Source of the DNA: Hyperoplus lanceolatus
Taxonomy: Eukaryota; Chordata; Actinopteri; Uranoscopiformes; Ammodytidae
DNA length: 64,000 nucleotides
Direction: 5' to 3'
NCBI GenBank assembly: GCA_026929865.2
Contig: CM049402.1
Location: 14,234,001 to 14,298,000 of the forward strand
Numbering within the stretch: the stretch's first letter is position 1; every line of letters begins with the position of its first letter. The notes under the pieces were generated by a model. The model worked only from the letters and a program-made list of their open reading frames with translations, ran no database searches and was not told the origin of the DNA. This document shows positions 13,769 to 25,740 of the stretch, piece after piece. The translations under genes were made by a program, and so were the position numbers.

Positions 13769-15244
13769 CAGTAGCGTACCGTGGGGTTTCAGTCAGGGCC
13801 TTCAGTAGCGAACTACAATCCCCCCCCCCTAAACACTGAGAAACGCACACGTCAGGTGCCGATACAGTCAACACAGCCACATACAAAATATAGGCTAAAA
13901 TCACAGTATAGTCTACACACTAATGCATAACATGAAGCGCTTGACTGTTGATCTTCAATAACCACAGAGCAGCGCACTGCACACACCACTGTTGTTTATC
14001 CCACACCAGATAGACTACTTCACCATCACCATCAGCTATTTCATGTCACTCGACAACTGTTTGCAAACACATAACACGTTACAAAACAAGCATCCAGTTA
14101 TTGTAATAGGGTTCACCGGATGCTTGCGCAACTTCAACGGATTCAATTTAGTATAGCGACAATATTACCAGTGCGCCACATTCGCTTCAATAACAAAAAT
14201 GAAACATGCAAGGAGGGTCTTTTATGCCAAATATTTTACAACAGTCAATCCAACCAGCATATTAAGAAGAAGTGTAGTTGAGAGTTGGTTCCCATATTAT
14301 GCTTAGAAAGCGGCATCAACAATGAAAAACCGCATCACCTACTGCCCAAGTCCCAGCAATATAGGCTAGAACGACCATAACAAACAAACAAAATGGTTTT
14401 AAAACCCCACAAAAAACGTTATCTCTTCACAGATAGACACAGCCAAAAGTAACACTCACCCATCACTTGTAGAGGAAACCCATCCTCGGATCCTATAAGC
14501 CATTAAGGCTGTTAAAATCCGTGATGTGCCATGTTCCTTCACTGGTTTAAAAAGCAGACACGGCCAGCCACATACCGGTAACTTGTTCCGCTCGGTGCTA
14601 ACTGTTAGCCAGTCATAGCGTTGTAGTTACAGTCAGTGAAGTGCTGCAAAAAAACGTTGTCAGCCCATCCAGCTTATGTGTAGTATTCCTGTGGAAACTA
14701 TATCTAAACTATGTTAAACAATCACCTTTAAATAGCCACGCTAGATCGGCAATGGGATGAGTAGGTTGTGTGAAAGCGATGGCCATAGTAGTTCACTCAC
14801 ACCACAATGCTAACAGCCCCGCCGAAGTTTCAAACTTCGCTGATGACATCACGGGGGACTAGCGGCTGAGCCCTGGGGGCGGGCTGTCACTACACATCAG
14901 AATCTGATTGGCTGATGAGACCTGTCAATCAAAGTTATCATCCAATAGGAGACGGCAGCTTCAATGAAAGGCTAGCAATATTTCTAGTGCAGGTCCCGCT
15001 GCTCCACATAGCTGTGATGCGTTTAGATGAGGATATGCCTGGGAAATCCAGCTCAGCCTCACAAAAAATAACTATGTTCCAAAAATTTTTTAAATATTAT
15101 TGTAACATACTGATTTTTTTTATTAAATTCATACACATTTAAACACAAATTACTATAATTTTAAACAACAACAAAAAAAAATATTATTTGGATTTTGACA
15201 GGGCCAGCAGAGAAGGCCCTGCTGGCCCTGACGGCCCACCACTG
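13769..15244. mobile_element. Nested hAT element 2
   Basis: The left end CAGTAGCGTACCGTGGGG pairs imperfectly with the right end CCCTGACGGCCCACCACTG. The 8-bp duplication TGTATGTG lies at 13761-13768 and 15245-15252. Subterminal GGGCCTTC motifs recur at both ends. No transposase was recognised in its 1,476 bp. Confidence 0.85.
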
Positions 15245-15598
15245 TGTATGTGTTACCTCGCTGGTGGGGCAGGCCGGGGAGTAGGTGTGTGTGTGCAGCA
15301 GTAGTTCGCGCCTCCGTTTGTGTCCACTCAACGAGTTCACGTTGACAAAGGAAGTATGTGCGGAGGAGGAGGAGGGGGGGCCTATTTATTGGGGCATTGT
15401 CAAACGTTTTTAATCGTTGAGCATGTATAGATGATAATGTCGGCATGGGCCACATACACCGTAAAAAAAAAAAAAAAAAAAAAACGAACTTTCAGATTTT
15501 CTTTTTCTTTTTCAAAAGGGCACTTGATTGTGCCAGGGGAAAAGGGCAGGTGCTTCAGTACCACTTCAGGTCTACCTGTGCACGCCACTGAACATACA

Positions 15599-17019
15599 AG
15601 TGAGTGCATCATTTTTTTGCTGTGAATTTGAATAGATTGAGCAGCTAAAACACTTTAACACACTTTTACTTAAGACAATAATGGCCTGTACAGAGCTATT
15701 AAACTAATACCATGAGGGACAACTAGAAAATACATTACAGCAATTTACTGCAGACACACTAATAGCTCCTGCAGGAATATGATTTGCTATTTTTCATTAA
15801 GGAAACTATTAAACAAAATTAACAAAATATTACACTGATTTGAAAAAGAACCCTTTATAAAGCCGTTTGCAATCATATATAATTGGCATTGTTTTTGTAC
15901 AATGTGGTGGGGGGGGAACTACAGTATGATGCAATGCCATACAATATCACAATTAATGGAGATACTGAACCACTGTAGAGGTGAATGAAAACTTTGCTGA
16001 TGCCTGAAACAAAATTGATTATACACTTTCCTAAAGTTAAATGTATTGCAAGAATACTGTATTGGATTGCATCATGTTGTTAAGGTGTTCACATTATTGT
16101 GTCTATCCCTCATTTTACATCAAATATATGAAATAGTTTCTATTGAGAATTACTTATAAATAAGACAATATTAGTTTATAACAGAGGTGTCCGTGTATAT
16201 TGAGGTAATTTACCATATGTTTTATATAAAAAGTGAATTTCAACCAAGATATCAATACTTCCTCTGATTTTTCAACTCTTAAAATACAGAATCTGCCAGG
16301 CTTCGATTTCTACTCTGGACCTTGTTTTTTGTCTCATTGTAATCTGTGAGTCTGACCGTGGGAGTTGGTTGAACTGAATCAGACTAAATCCTAAGAAGCT
16401 ATCTCTGGAAGAGCGCCAGAGGGTGCTGGTGGTGCAGACGCACCTGGAACCAGGGCCCTAGGGGGCCCACACGTGCCCTCTACAGGTGCTCTGTGCCCTG
16501 ATGTGCAAATATCATTGCGTATTTGAATGCAGTAAGGGTCTGTTGGTTTTGTGCACCTGCATCATGTTCTGCCAGTGAAAGCTCCATTTAATATCGCTGT
16601 GTATGCAGCACCCGAAGGGCTTAGCTGTGGTGACAGTTTTGTGAGACAACTGCCCAAAGGTAATACATGCAAATTAATTGTGAGGTATGTCTCTTAGGCA
16701 AATAAAAATCATTGATCACAAAGTCTGAATTAAACACATCGATTCCCAGTCATTAAAATCTTAAGGAGTGGAGGAACATAGCCTCTGAATTAATTTCACC
16801 TGATTCTGTCATCACCTACTCAACTGGCTGACTAGACTGACTATAGAGATAAGCTATAGATCCAAGCTACTTTTTCACAGTTCTGACAAGTGTGAGAAAC
16901 ATCTGACTGCCTTCCCTGAAGGACTGAAATCCTTTCCACTTTTCCATTTAAAAAAAAAACACAAACTGACTGTACAGTAGGCCTATATGTAGGCAGCACA
17001 AGCACCACTATACAGTCGG

Positions 17020-17020
<1 letters not shown>
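15599..17020. other. Intronic sequence upstream of the CpG-rich block
   Basis: No gene or transposon end is recognised. A short near-palindromic GC-rich stretch (GGGCCCTAGGGGGCCC) occurs near 16455-16470. Confidence 0.5.
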
Positions 17021-17069
<49 letters not shown>

Positions 17070-17110
17070 TGTGTGTGTGCGTGTGCGTGTGCGTGTGTGT
17101 GTGTGTGTGC
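17021..17110. repeat. Interrupted (GT)n microsatellite
   Basis: GT units interrupted by TTTGT and GCGT variants. It lies immediately upstream of the CpG-rich block. Confidence 0.93.
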
Positions 17111-17139
17111 ACCTGTCTGTCTAATGCTTGAGTTGTCGG

Positions 17140-17639
17140 TAATTGCTGGACCGAAGTGACCTGCTGAACCCCTGTAACGGAGCTCAGAGAGTCACTGGGA
17201 AGAGCACCATCCCCCCCACCCATCACAAAAGCTATCACGCGCACACATAGACAGAATACACGCGCAGCCTTGGCGAAGAAGAGGAGAAGGATAGAAGGTG
17301 CGCTGGAGGCGACACCTGTCAAGCCGTTACTAAACACAGTGGGTTTATTTCAACAGACTGGGGCGCCCAGAGGACTGTGGGGGATACACCGAGGTGAAAA
17401 TAGAGATTAGTCGCACCTATTGCCGCTGCTCTGCGCTCAGGGAGAGACACGGAGCCGTTTGAGGAGAGGGAGAGAAAAAGGATGAACATTATGACAAGCC
17501 GTTGAGGAGTAGAAGTAACGAAGTTGACGCAGATGTCGGCTGAGGGGAGCTAAGTAACCAACAGCGACACCGACAACGAAAATCGAAAATACTTTGGAGA
17601 GAGAGGGGGAAGAAAAAACGTGACTTTATCCGAGGTTAG

Positions 17640-17700
<61 letters not shown>

Positions 17701-17996
17701 CTCTCTCTCGCTTATTCACTCTTACACACACACACACACACACACGCGCGCGCGCGCCACAAACACATTATCCCACAGTAGAGTGGAACAACAGGGTGGG
17801 AGATAACTAGCGCGCATCGCGGAGCTCCGGAGCAGGCAGACTCGACCATCTTCCCCCCGGTCCTCTCCGATGCTGAATGCTCACCCGGACTTTAGGGACC
17901 CGCTACATTGAACATTAAGTTGAAAAGGATGATCATTTGACAAGGATGCCTTGAAGAGTAGCGAGGTAGCAGGGAGGCAGACAATGGATAACAAAG
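17140..17996 (+). promoter_or_regulatory. CpG-rich block; candidate flrt1 promoter and 5' untranslated exon(s)
   Basis: CpG dinucleotides are frequent here but scarce in most of the surrounding non-transposon sequence. The block lies about 29.5 kb upstream of the flrt1 coding exon on the same strand. Two possible exon ends can be seen: CCGAG followed by GTTAGT (donor at 17635), and ACAAAG followed by GTATGA (donor at 17997) just after an ATG at 17984. FLRT genes generally have 5' untranslated exons far upstream of a single coding exon, so assignment to flrt1 is reasonable, but no transcript links the two. It could instead be the promoter of another transcript. Confidence 0.45.
17646..17758. 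repeat. Two (CA)n arrays inside the CpG-rich block
   Basis: CA units fill 17646-17698 and again from about 17726, the second ending in a short CG-rich run. They separate the two candidate splice donors. Confidence 0.9.
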
Positions 17997-20900
17997 GTAT
18001 GATTTGTTTGGGGATTCGCATAGGGGTGAACGGTTCATTCGGGTTATAATAGGCTGAGGGTCTGTCAATGTAGTACTCATGGTGGTGGCATACATGTGGG
18101 TGCTTACAGACTAATTTTTTGATAACGCTTACTGGAAAATGCATGTCTGTCTGTGCTTGTTTATATGGATGTGTGTTGTTTTTTGGGCAGCAAAATAAGT
18201 GAGCGATTTAAACAGCAGGGCTTTGGAGAGTTTCAGGCAGAGGGAGATTAAAGTGAGAGATTATACTTTGTGAAGAGATAGAATTCCCACTTGCATGTTT
18301 TCTCTCATCCCTCCAATGGCTCTTTCCTGCTCCCTGCTCCTGCACCCCTTGTGTGAGTGCGTGCTCATGTTGTTACATATGTATAAATGCATGTGGCCTT
18401 TTATTGTTTATATGTTTGTCCAAGCGTTTGCATGTGTCAGAAGGGACAATACTGTCTCCCAATGGACATGCTCTACTCTTCTTAAAAAACAATTTCTTGT
18501 GCAGGACACCAACTAGACTAGAGTAAAGACACAAAACAACTAAATGTTGCGTCATGCAAGTCATTTCAGCAGCAAAACTGCCTCACATCTCTGTAAACAC
18601 TAACATAGATCTGCCTGCACGCACGCGCACACACACACATACATAAATACACAAATAAAAGCACAGGATTAGCAGCAGTCATACGGGGCCATATTGAGCC
18701 GGCAGATTAGAATGAGATTCTGAAGGCCAAAGCGGTACAGAACATGGGATTAAAGAAGAAAGGCAGGGATGGATGGATGGATGGATAAATGAACAGAGAA
18801 TAAGAGAAAAGAGTGAGAGTTAAAGAGACTAAAACGGGGGCAAGAGAGAGAATGAGAGACAGCAGCACAGAACATGAGATTAAAGTGTAATGTCCTAGAG
18901 AGAGAGAGAATCCAGGGCAAGTCAGGCAGTTAGAGGGAACCGCACATTGGCAGAATGTGGAGAGAATAAAGAAGAGGAGAAGGCTGAAAACACTCTTTCT
19001 CCATCGCCCTTCTTTTGATCTCTTCTTATTCGCCCATCCGACAGCGCTGCTTATATAACTCTCCGTTTGAAACACAATAAACCACGAAGGGGTTTGAAGA
19101 AGAAATCTTAAATTAACAATTAAAAATTAAAACCTGCATCACACTGAGGTGTTTCCCAGTCAAGCAAACAATCAGCATTGTCTCTGTGCATAAATGGCAT
19201 TTTACATGTTCTCCCCTGAAATCTGTCATAGGCGTTATTCATCATAACAAAAGGCAGAGCCCTTCTTAAACCTCCGAGAGAAATAAACTGTTTAAAAATC
19301 CTCAGCACCTGTTTGAAATTCAGCTGACCAAGCTTCACATCTGTAACAGCACATGTGCTGAAAGACATGTTACACAATGTTAGTAGTGCCAATGTATTCA
19401 GCAGTTAGTGTGTCAGTCGTTGACCCTATGGTGGGCCTTATAGGTGTGTGGCCCTTAATCCAACTCATATAATTATTTCCGACAGATTAATCGCGTCTTT
19501 TAAGCAGTTTTTAATCTTTGTGTGTTAGTATTGCTGACAGTATTGTTGATTATGAGGCCAATATCAGATTGATTAAATATGTCTTATAGAGAATTGACAA
19601 TCAGAACTGGCAGTGAAAAACTGCATGGCTGGATAAAGCAGATGAGATTTGCTGAAAAAATATAAAGAAATGTCATTCAACACCATATGGTGTTGTTTTG
19701 ACATGCTTTTGCTTTTTATACCTGCATCTCCTGATCTGTTTGGCCACTTGGGGGCAGTGCAAGGAGCAGGACATACTATATCGGCAGATTATCACTATGT
19801 AAACTTCAAAAGGTGAATGTTATAACAAACAGTTGCGTATTACACACCTAGCAGACAAAGAAAAACATTAGCATTTATTTGGTTTCTGGCAGCCTGCTGA
19901 TAGTAATACTTACACTTCTTTTAGCTCTGTTTTGGTCATCACCAAGAGATTTATCAGTCTGTTTAGCTGCTAAATATTTTACTTTGTTCACCAGCTATTT
20001 TTTTTTTCAAAAAAAATCCAGAAATCACTATATTAGCTAGCTAGTCAGTTTATTAGTCAGCTTTTTTTTTTAATTATATCTCATATCAAGATATTCACAT
20101 TTATTTTTATTCATGATTATCCCAAAAATGCAAATTCACTACAATCAACGTACTGTGAGCGTTATTTCCCAATTTTGATTAAATCCTGTATCTTACCATC
20201 CCTAGTTGTGGACTGTTAAGGCTTAACAATGAGCTTAAAAATGCTAAAACTCAGGGGAAATGCAGAGCCGTGAAATCATTTTGTCAGTTCGTCACTGCAA
20301 TGACTAATTTCCCATTACATAAACTCCTTGTTTCCATTTTTAATATAGAAATCTGTATTAGTGAAACTTAACATATCTGGAACTTGGTGAATGACAGAAA
20401 ACGTAACGCCCTTCTCCTGGTTTAAAGCTGCCTGTTTTCTTCAGGGTATTTTTCCCTGTTGTCGGTCTGTTCAGTTTACCAGCGATTGATTGCATTGTGG
20501 TGAGCAGTTCTCAAGGCTTTGGGTCAGCTCCCTGTGGCAGGACAGCAGGTGTCTAGGGGAAAAGATGACTCTCTGCGCTACATGTATCTAAGCAATCTGT
20601 CTGCTGTCCCGAGGCTATTTGACCTTCTTATCCAATGTGCCAACCTGAATGATTTCTGATTTTGTTCATCTATTCATTTATTTATTATTATTATTTATTG
20701 TTGTGAAAAACCTTCCTTTTCATTACCTCATACTGTAAATGTACATCTATTAAACATAAGGGATGGATTTAACCGTCTATCAAAGAGCGACCTCCGCTTT
20801 GTTTTCATGCCTACAGTCATGACATTCTGCATTAATTTTTTACCGGAAAATGTAAATAATTCAGAAGAATGAAACCAGGACTGGACTGTTACGAAGCATA

Positions 20901-22140
20901 TTGATGCTCGACTTTGGCGTGCTGTTAACTTCTTTCCTTTTATGAATGATTCAATATTGGAATTGGCCCCCGTCCAAATTAAAATACTATCGTAACAAAT
21001 GGATGACGTCCAAACTGCCCTCCACTGGCTTGTGGCCTTTTCACGGCCATTTAATTTTTTGGCTTTCAGAGGACGGTTAGCAGCTCAGTCCACTGACCAG
21101 TCAGATGAATTGAACAAGATCAGATTGTGCTTTATTGATCAAGCATGAGAGGAAATTGTCCTGTCAACTTCATGTTCATAGCATACATCAAAAACCAATT
21201 GGAAAATATGTAGTATACAGAGCCCAATAATTCACTTGAATATGTTCACAATATAGTACACAAAAGTACAGTAAGAAAAAAACGTGATTCGTTTCTTGGT
21301 ATGAAAAAAAATGGTACCTGCATATCAATGCAATGTTTCCACGCACCCCTCCCTATAAGAGGATGTGAGTGGGAAACACTGCTCTTGTAGCAAGATTTAG
21401 AGTTCAACCCACCCCCAAAGCAACGATTTCATAACTGTGTCCTGCGTGCTTTACAGAGACTCAAACACAGACAGCACCCTGGTTGATTTAGTGAGGATTA
21501 AGGTTCATTTTCTGATCCTTAACAAATAACTAGTAGAACACAAAGATCTCTAAGATGTCAAACTAACAACGACTGAATCTAAAGCCAGCCAAAAACTCCA
21601 ATCGCAACTAGATTTTCTGCTTTTTTTTTTTACACAGAAACAACAATATTTAGAAAAGCTTGCAATGTCCCAGATCATAAGAAACACACATGTCAATAGG
21701 AAAATGCACCTCTATCCCTAATATCACTGACAGAAAATCCTAATGTAAATGGTTGCTAAGCAGGCTAAGGCACATACTCTGTGCTCCTAATATGTCATGG
21801 GCTTGAGAACTGTTCTCATTTCTCCCTAATTAAAAATGTAAGGCAGAAACAATGCTATCTGCAAAGGGCAATAGGCCAGCTCTTTGAATGGAATAGACCA
21901 CATTTACACGTAGTATGAACATGTGAACAAAAAGAGAGCAATTCTACGGACAGGCGTCATTGTAAATCATAATTTGTTTTGCAAGGGAAGATTTGTTAGG
22001 TAGCCTACTGCTAATCTTTTAACTTGCTGAGTGATATAGCCTAATGTATCAAATGAGGATGTGAAAAAACCATAATTGGAAAGTAATCCCTTGTATTTAT
22101 GAACCTACAAAAATTAATTGCTAATTGTTTAGCTTTACCG
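17997..22140. other. Candidate flrt1 first intron, left part
   Basis: No exon is supported. It contains an 18-bp perfect palindrome at 19678-19695 and several AT-rich stretches. A region near 21120-21170 resembles the 3' end of a fish LINE but is too short to assign. Confidence 0.45.
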
Positions 22141-22169
22141 CCACAAATTTGGTGGTTCACTCTCACCCC

Positions 22170-22670
22170 TCTCATACCCCTTTCACACCAACAGGAACAA
22201 AGAGCCAGCTCCGGGCTGGTGCTAAGGCAAGTTCAAAACTGGTTACAGCCTAATACCAGTTACCAACCAGTTGGTTTCACACCGACCAGAGCTGGCAAGA
22301 GAGCAATGTCATGACGTCACTGTAAACGTCTGCGTACATCGCCCGACGTCGCTGCTCTCGTGGCCAACGCTACAGCTAGCGCTAGCTTTGAGCACAACAA
22401 CAGCGGTGGATACGTCTTATTTTTACACGCGTTGCCTCTCGCTTGTCTTTGTTAACCAAAGACGACTGTTACAGCGTATTTTGGCAGGTCGATTTGATTG
22501 CTACATTCGGTAATTATGTTGTGTTTACGTCTCGTAGTAGCTGTGTTTTTAAATATGGCGTGCATTTGGTTTGAGTTAGTCGGGTTGGTCAGGATAACCC
22601 CTCCCCTGGCCCTTGACGTAGGCAGTTCACATTTTCTAGCAGTTTTTACAGCCTGGAGCCGGTGTTGCGC
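22170..22670. mobile_element. Probable CpG-rich fragment of a teleost DNA transposon
   Basis: The stretch starts with TTTCACACCAACAGGAAC and AGCCAGCTCCGGGCTGG-type sequence and repeats a second TTTCACACC block near 22278. A CTGGAGCCGG motif at its right end loosely mirrors the beginning. This layout is familiar from fish DNA transposons (recalled, not searched). No clean terminal repeat pair or target duplication could be fixed. Its high CpG content could be mistaken for a promoter. Confidence 0.4.
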
Positions 22671-22674
22671 GGAA

Positions 22675-23105
22675 AACTGTGACCTGCCAGAATGTGTGAC
22701 CATAGAGGGCGCTGTTCTTATTAATGAACTGATTTCAATAGACTGTAGGCATGTAGCGACCCAGTCTCACAGTGAAATGTTTTAATAATTATGTTGGTCC
22801 ACAGCTCAAAACATGGTAGTTTTACAAAAACAGCCCTGCAATTGAGAGATTATTAAATTGATTGCTTCCAATTTAAATGATGATTGAACAGTGGAAAAAG
22901 TATAGCCTACACATTTCACTGTGATGGGTAACTGGGTTGGTTATTCACCTTAAATTTTTTTTACCACTGACCATTTCAGTGCCAATTTTGAGAATCTTCT
23001 ACAATTTTCGCAATGGACCAACGTTTTTACATAGCCTAAAAGACTGGGTTAATCAATAAGAACAGCGCCCTCTAGGGTCACACATTCTGGCAGGTCACAG
23101 CTGTT
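22675..23105. repeat. Inverted-repeat element with about 55-bp arms
   Basis: The left arm (about 22675-22730, starting with GTGACCTGCCAGAATGTGTG) is mirrored at 23052-23105 with only a few mismatches. The arms enclose about 320 bp. Both arms contain AGAGGGCGCTGTTCTTATT. A second weaker mirrored motif (CACAGTGAAATG) lies inside. It is probably a MITE; the target duplication is not evident. Confidence 0.7.
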
Positions 23106-23913
23106 TTCATTTAAAAAACTCTAAATATTCACGTTACACTACTCTTAAACAGCAGACATTCACATTAAGTGACAAGCTGGTGACTATAGTGGAGTATTTA
23201 GCAGCTAAAGAGCTAATTATTTCCCCTCAGGAGTTGATGGAGACTAAAATCGGAGCTAGAAAAATAATTCTACATTGCCTGTTGTTTGAATTTACATCTG
23301 TCATTAAAATAAATGTTGCCACATCCAGAGAGGATATCCAGATATATATTGTATGTTAATTCCAGCTGTATTCGGGGTAATAAAGTCTGCTCAGAGGCAT
23401 AGGAAAGAGTCTGTTGAACATACAATAAAGTTTTATAGTACATTTATTATGCATAAACAAAAACTTAAGATAAATCAATGTGTAGAAGTTGCTTTACGAG
23501 TAAAATGCGTTTCATCGTTGTGTGAAAGGCAAAACAATGTGTAAAGCTGAAGATTAAAAGCCCAGCACATGTATTCGGACGTACCGCTTTAACAAGGGTT
23601 GGCCAAGTTATGCCTTGTGCAATTCACTGCAGGAGGCAGTATGGATCTGAAATGAAAAAGTGATTTATATAATTGAGTTATGGCATATTTCGGCCAAGAC
23701 TGTCTAGACATATAATAAATACCATCCACAGAAAACCTGAAATAAAAATATCCCACAGTAGATGTCATATAAGAACATTACAGAGAGATGCATTACGCAA
23801 GGGAACATTTTTCTACCATTTAGGAGGCTTTCTGAAGCAAGCATGGACGTACACACACAAACACAATGGCCTTCCATTAGGCTGTGTTATACTGCATTAT
23901 GGCTTTGTATGTG

Positions 23914-23946
<33 letters not shown>

Positions 23947-25193
23947 TTAATGTTCTATTTGTTGGAGCAGAGGAATAGTGTAGGAGATGCAGGCAGTTCA
24001 GAGATAGTAAGTCACACACAGATAAGTTCAGAGATGGGTCTTTCGTTTGAGCAACAGGGAAGACTTCACAGTGCCAGCACAGTCCCCTTACCTGCCTTTA
24101 CACCAGATACAGACGCCCGGGTAAAATAAAAACATCAGCTAAATATCAGCTATGTTCCATTCCATGAAAATTATTTTATTTTTGCTTATGCTAAAACTGT
24201 TTTCACCTCGAGAAAAACTACAGATACAGCCATGAAAAAGCACAAACAAACTGTTGTCATTAATCTTTTTCACTGCAGGTTAATGTAAGAGATAATTACA
24301 AAAATCGGTCGGAATGACAGCCAGCTGAGACACATTGTGGCTGTCACTGAAGAGAATGAGTCAGAAATAGATGTATATCGAGAAAATTAAGCCAGTGGTG
24401 AAAGGTCCAAAGATGTGATAATTTGAAGGAGGTGATTGGATGAAAATAAGAGTGATATATATATATTTATTTTTTATCCTTGTTGGAAGAAACGCTCGGA
24501 AAGCTAATGGAGAGGGATTATATGAAAGCAATAATGAATAAATCAAGTGCCAGGGGATAGTGATTATTAGGGGAATAAAGGAATATTTTAAGAGACATTA
24601 AAGATTTCATGTACCCTTCAACAAAAAGATTACATGATTGGTTTAGAACTGCATTTGTTTGAAATGCAAGAAACAAAAGTCTGTCATATCAGCCTAAAAC
24701 GAAGAACATGTTTAATGGCAGCATCAATGCAACACAAGCTCCACATTTTCTACGGTTTCCAATTTTGTTTCAGTTGCACCACGGATCACATCTGTTGCAG
24801 CAGCCAGTGTTGCCTGGAGCAAAAAATAGTGTTGCAATGACATATGGGTGCATGTTATTCATTTGGAGCTTGTGTCTCAAAAGCTCAATTTGAGATTTTT
24901 GGGACTTGCACCTCATGTGTGCCTTTGCTGGCAATGTTTTCCTAACTTAACCCATGGCTAAATGACACACAGCGGGTATTAAATACTAATGTTTATGTGT
25001 CTATTTAAAAGCCGATATGCAGGATAGGGACAATTTCTAGTTTGTATGTGTCTGTTGGTGTTTGTTGCAAAGCCCTTTCTTTGGTTTATTTTGTAGTGCA
25101 TTAGATATCTTAGGGCTTTTCTGAGATCAACTGTCTTCTTTTGTGGTTGCCTGCGATCCTTGGTCACCGCGTTTTTTCTCAGAACCACTGTGG
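23106..25193. other. Intronic sequence left of the foldback element
   Basis: Apart from the GT array at 23911-23947, nothing is recognised. An AT-rich patch with ATATATAT lies near 24455. Confidence 0.5.
23911..23947. repeat. (GT)n microsatellite
   Basis: About 18 GT units with one GC interruption. Confidence 0.92.
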
Positions 25194-25259
25194 CAAGAAT
25201 ATGGGGCTATTATTGTATCAAAACGTTTGCAAATGCGTATTTAGATCTGTGTGCTTATA

Positions 25260-25500
25260 CAGTTTTGTGTGTCTGTAATCAGATTCGTGTGTAAATGGTT
25301 TTGTGCGTGTGTGCATAGATGTGTGTGTCTGAAAATGGTTTTGTGTGTGCGTGTGTGTGCACAGATTTGTGTATCTGCAAATGGTTTTGTGCGTGTGCGC
25401 ACAGATTTGTGTGTCTGCAAATGGTTTTGTGCGTGTGTGCACAGATTTGTCTGTCTGCAAATGGTTTTGTGCATGCACACAAAGATTTGTGTGTGTACAC
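25260..25500 (+). repeat. Minisatellite, about 40-bp unit, left arm copy
   Basis: Five occurrences of AAATGGTTTTGTG are spaced about 40 bp apart. The unit runs roughly CTGCAAATGGTTTTGTGCG, then a GT-rich segment, then a GCACAGATTTGTGTGT segment. Individual units contain short palindromes such as GTGCGCAC. Open frames across it are low-complexity and differ from one frame to the next. Confidence 0.9.
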
Positions 25501-25740
25501 GTTTCTGTGTGTAGACACATCTGTAAATTATATTAATTGTGGTTCTAAAAGCTCAAATAGACTAAGTCTTTTTACAAATTTTACAAAGCCACGGAAGAAC
25601 TGTAGCAAAAGTCACGTGGTGTAGCAAAAGTCACGCGTGAAAAGACAGACACGTTGATTGGTCAATGTGTTACAGTGGCAGGACTCTTATTTTGAAAATC
25701 CCTAAACCGGATGTAAACAGAGCTTTGGCTATGAACCCAT

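Larger units (their letters stand above)
11163..15590. mobile_element. Non-autonomous hAT-type DNA transposon (outer host element)
   Basis: The element begins CAGTGGCGTGCACAG and ends with the exact inverse, CTGTGCACGCCACTG, a 15-bp perfect terminal repeat. The 8-bp duplication AACATACA flanks it at 11155-11162 and 15591-15598. CAGTGG-type termini and 8-bp duplications are typical of the hAT superfamily. After removing the two nested elements and one copy of each of their target duplications, the host is about 1.5 kb and shows no transposase frame, so it was mobilised in trans. The matching duplication across 4.4 kb shows that both nested insertions happened within this copy or its direct source. 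Confidence 0.88.

Noticed and set aside
22498-22785. CpG-rich area with a 95-codon frame, considered as a gene start
   Set aside because: The surrounding sequence looks like a fish DNA transposon, and no splice donor or known protein start follows.
25260-25500. CRISPR-like appearance of about 40-bp repeats
   Set aside because: The units are contiguous with no unique spacers, the array is inside a transposon arm, and the genome is vertebrate.
25218-25624. Open frames across the minisatellite in both orientations, also at 28252-28617
   Set aside because: Low-complexity products of the 40-bp tandem units, open in nearly all frames; not a protein family.
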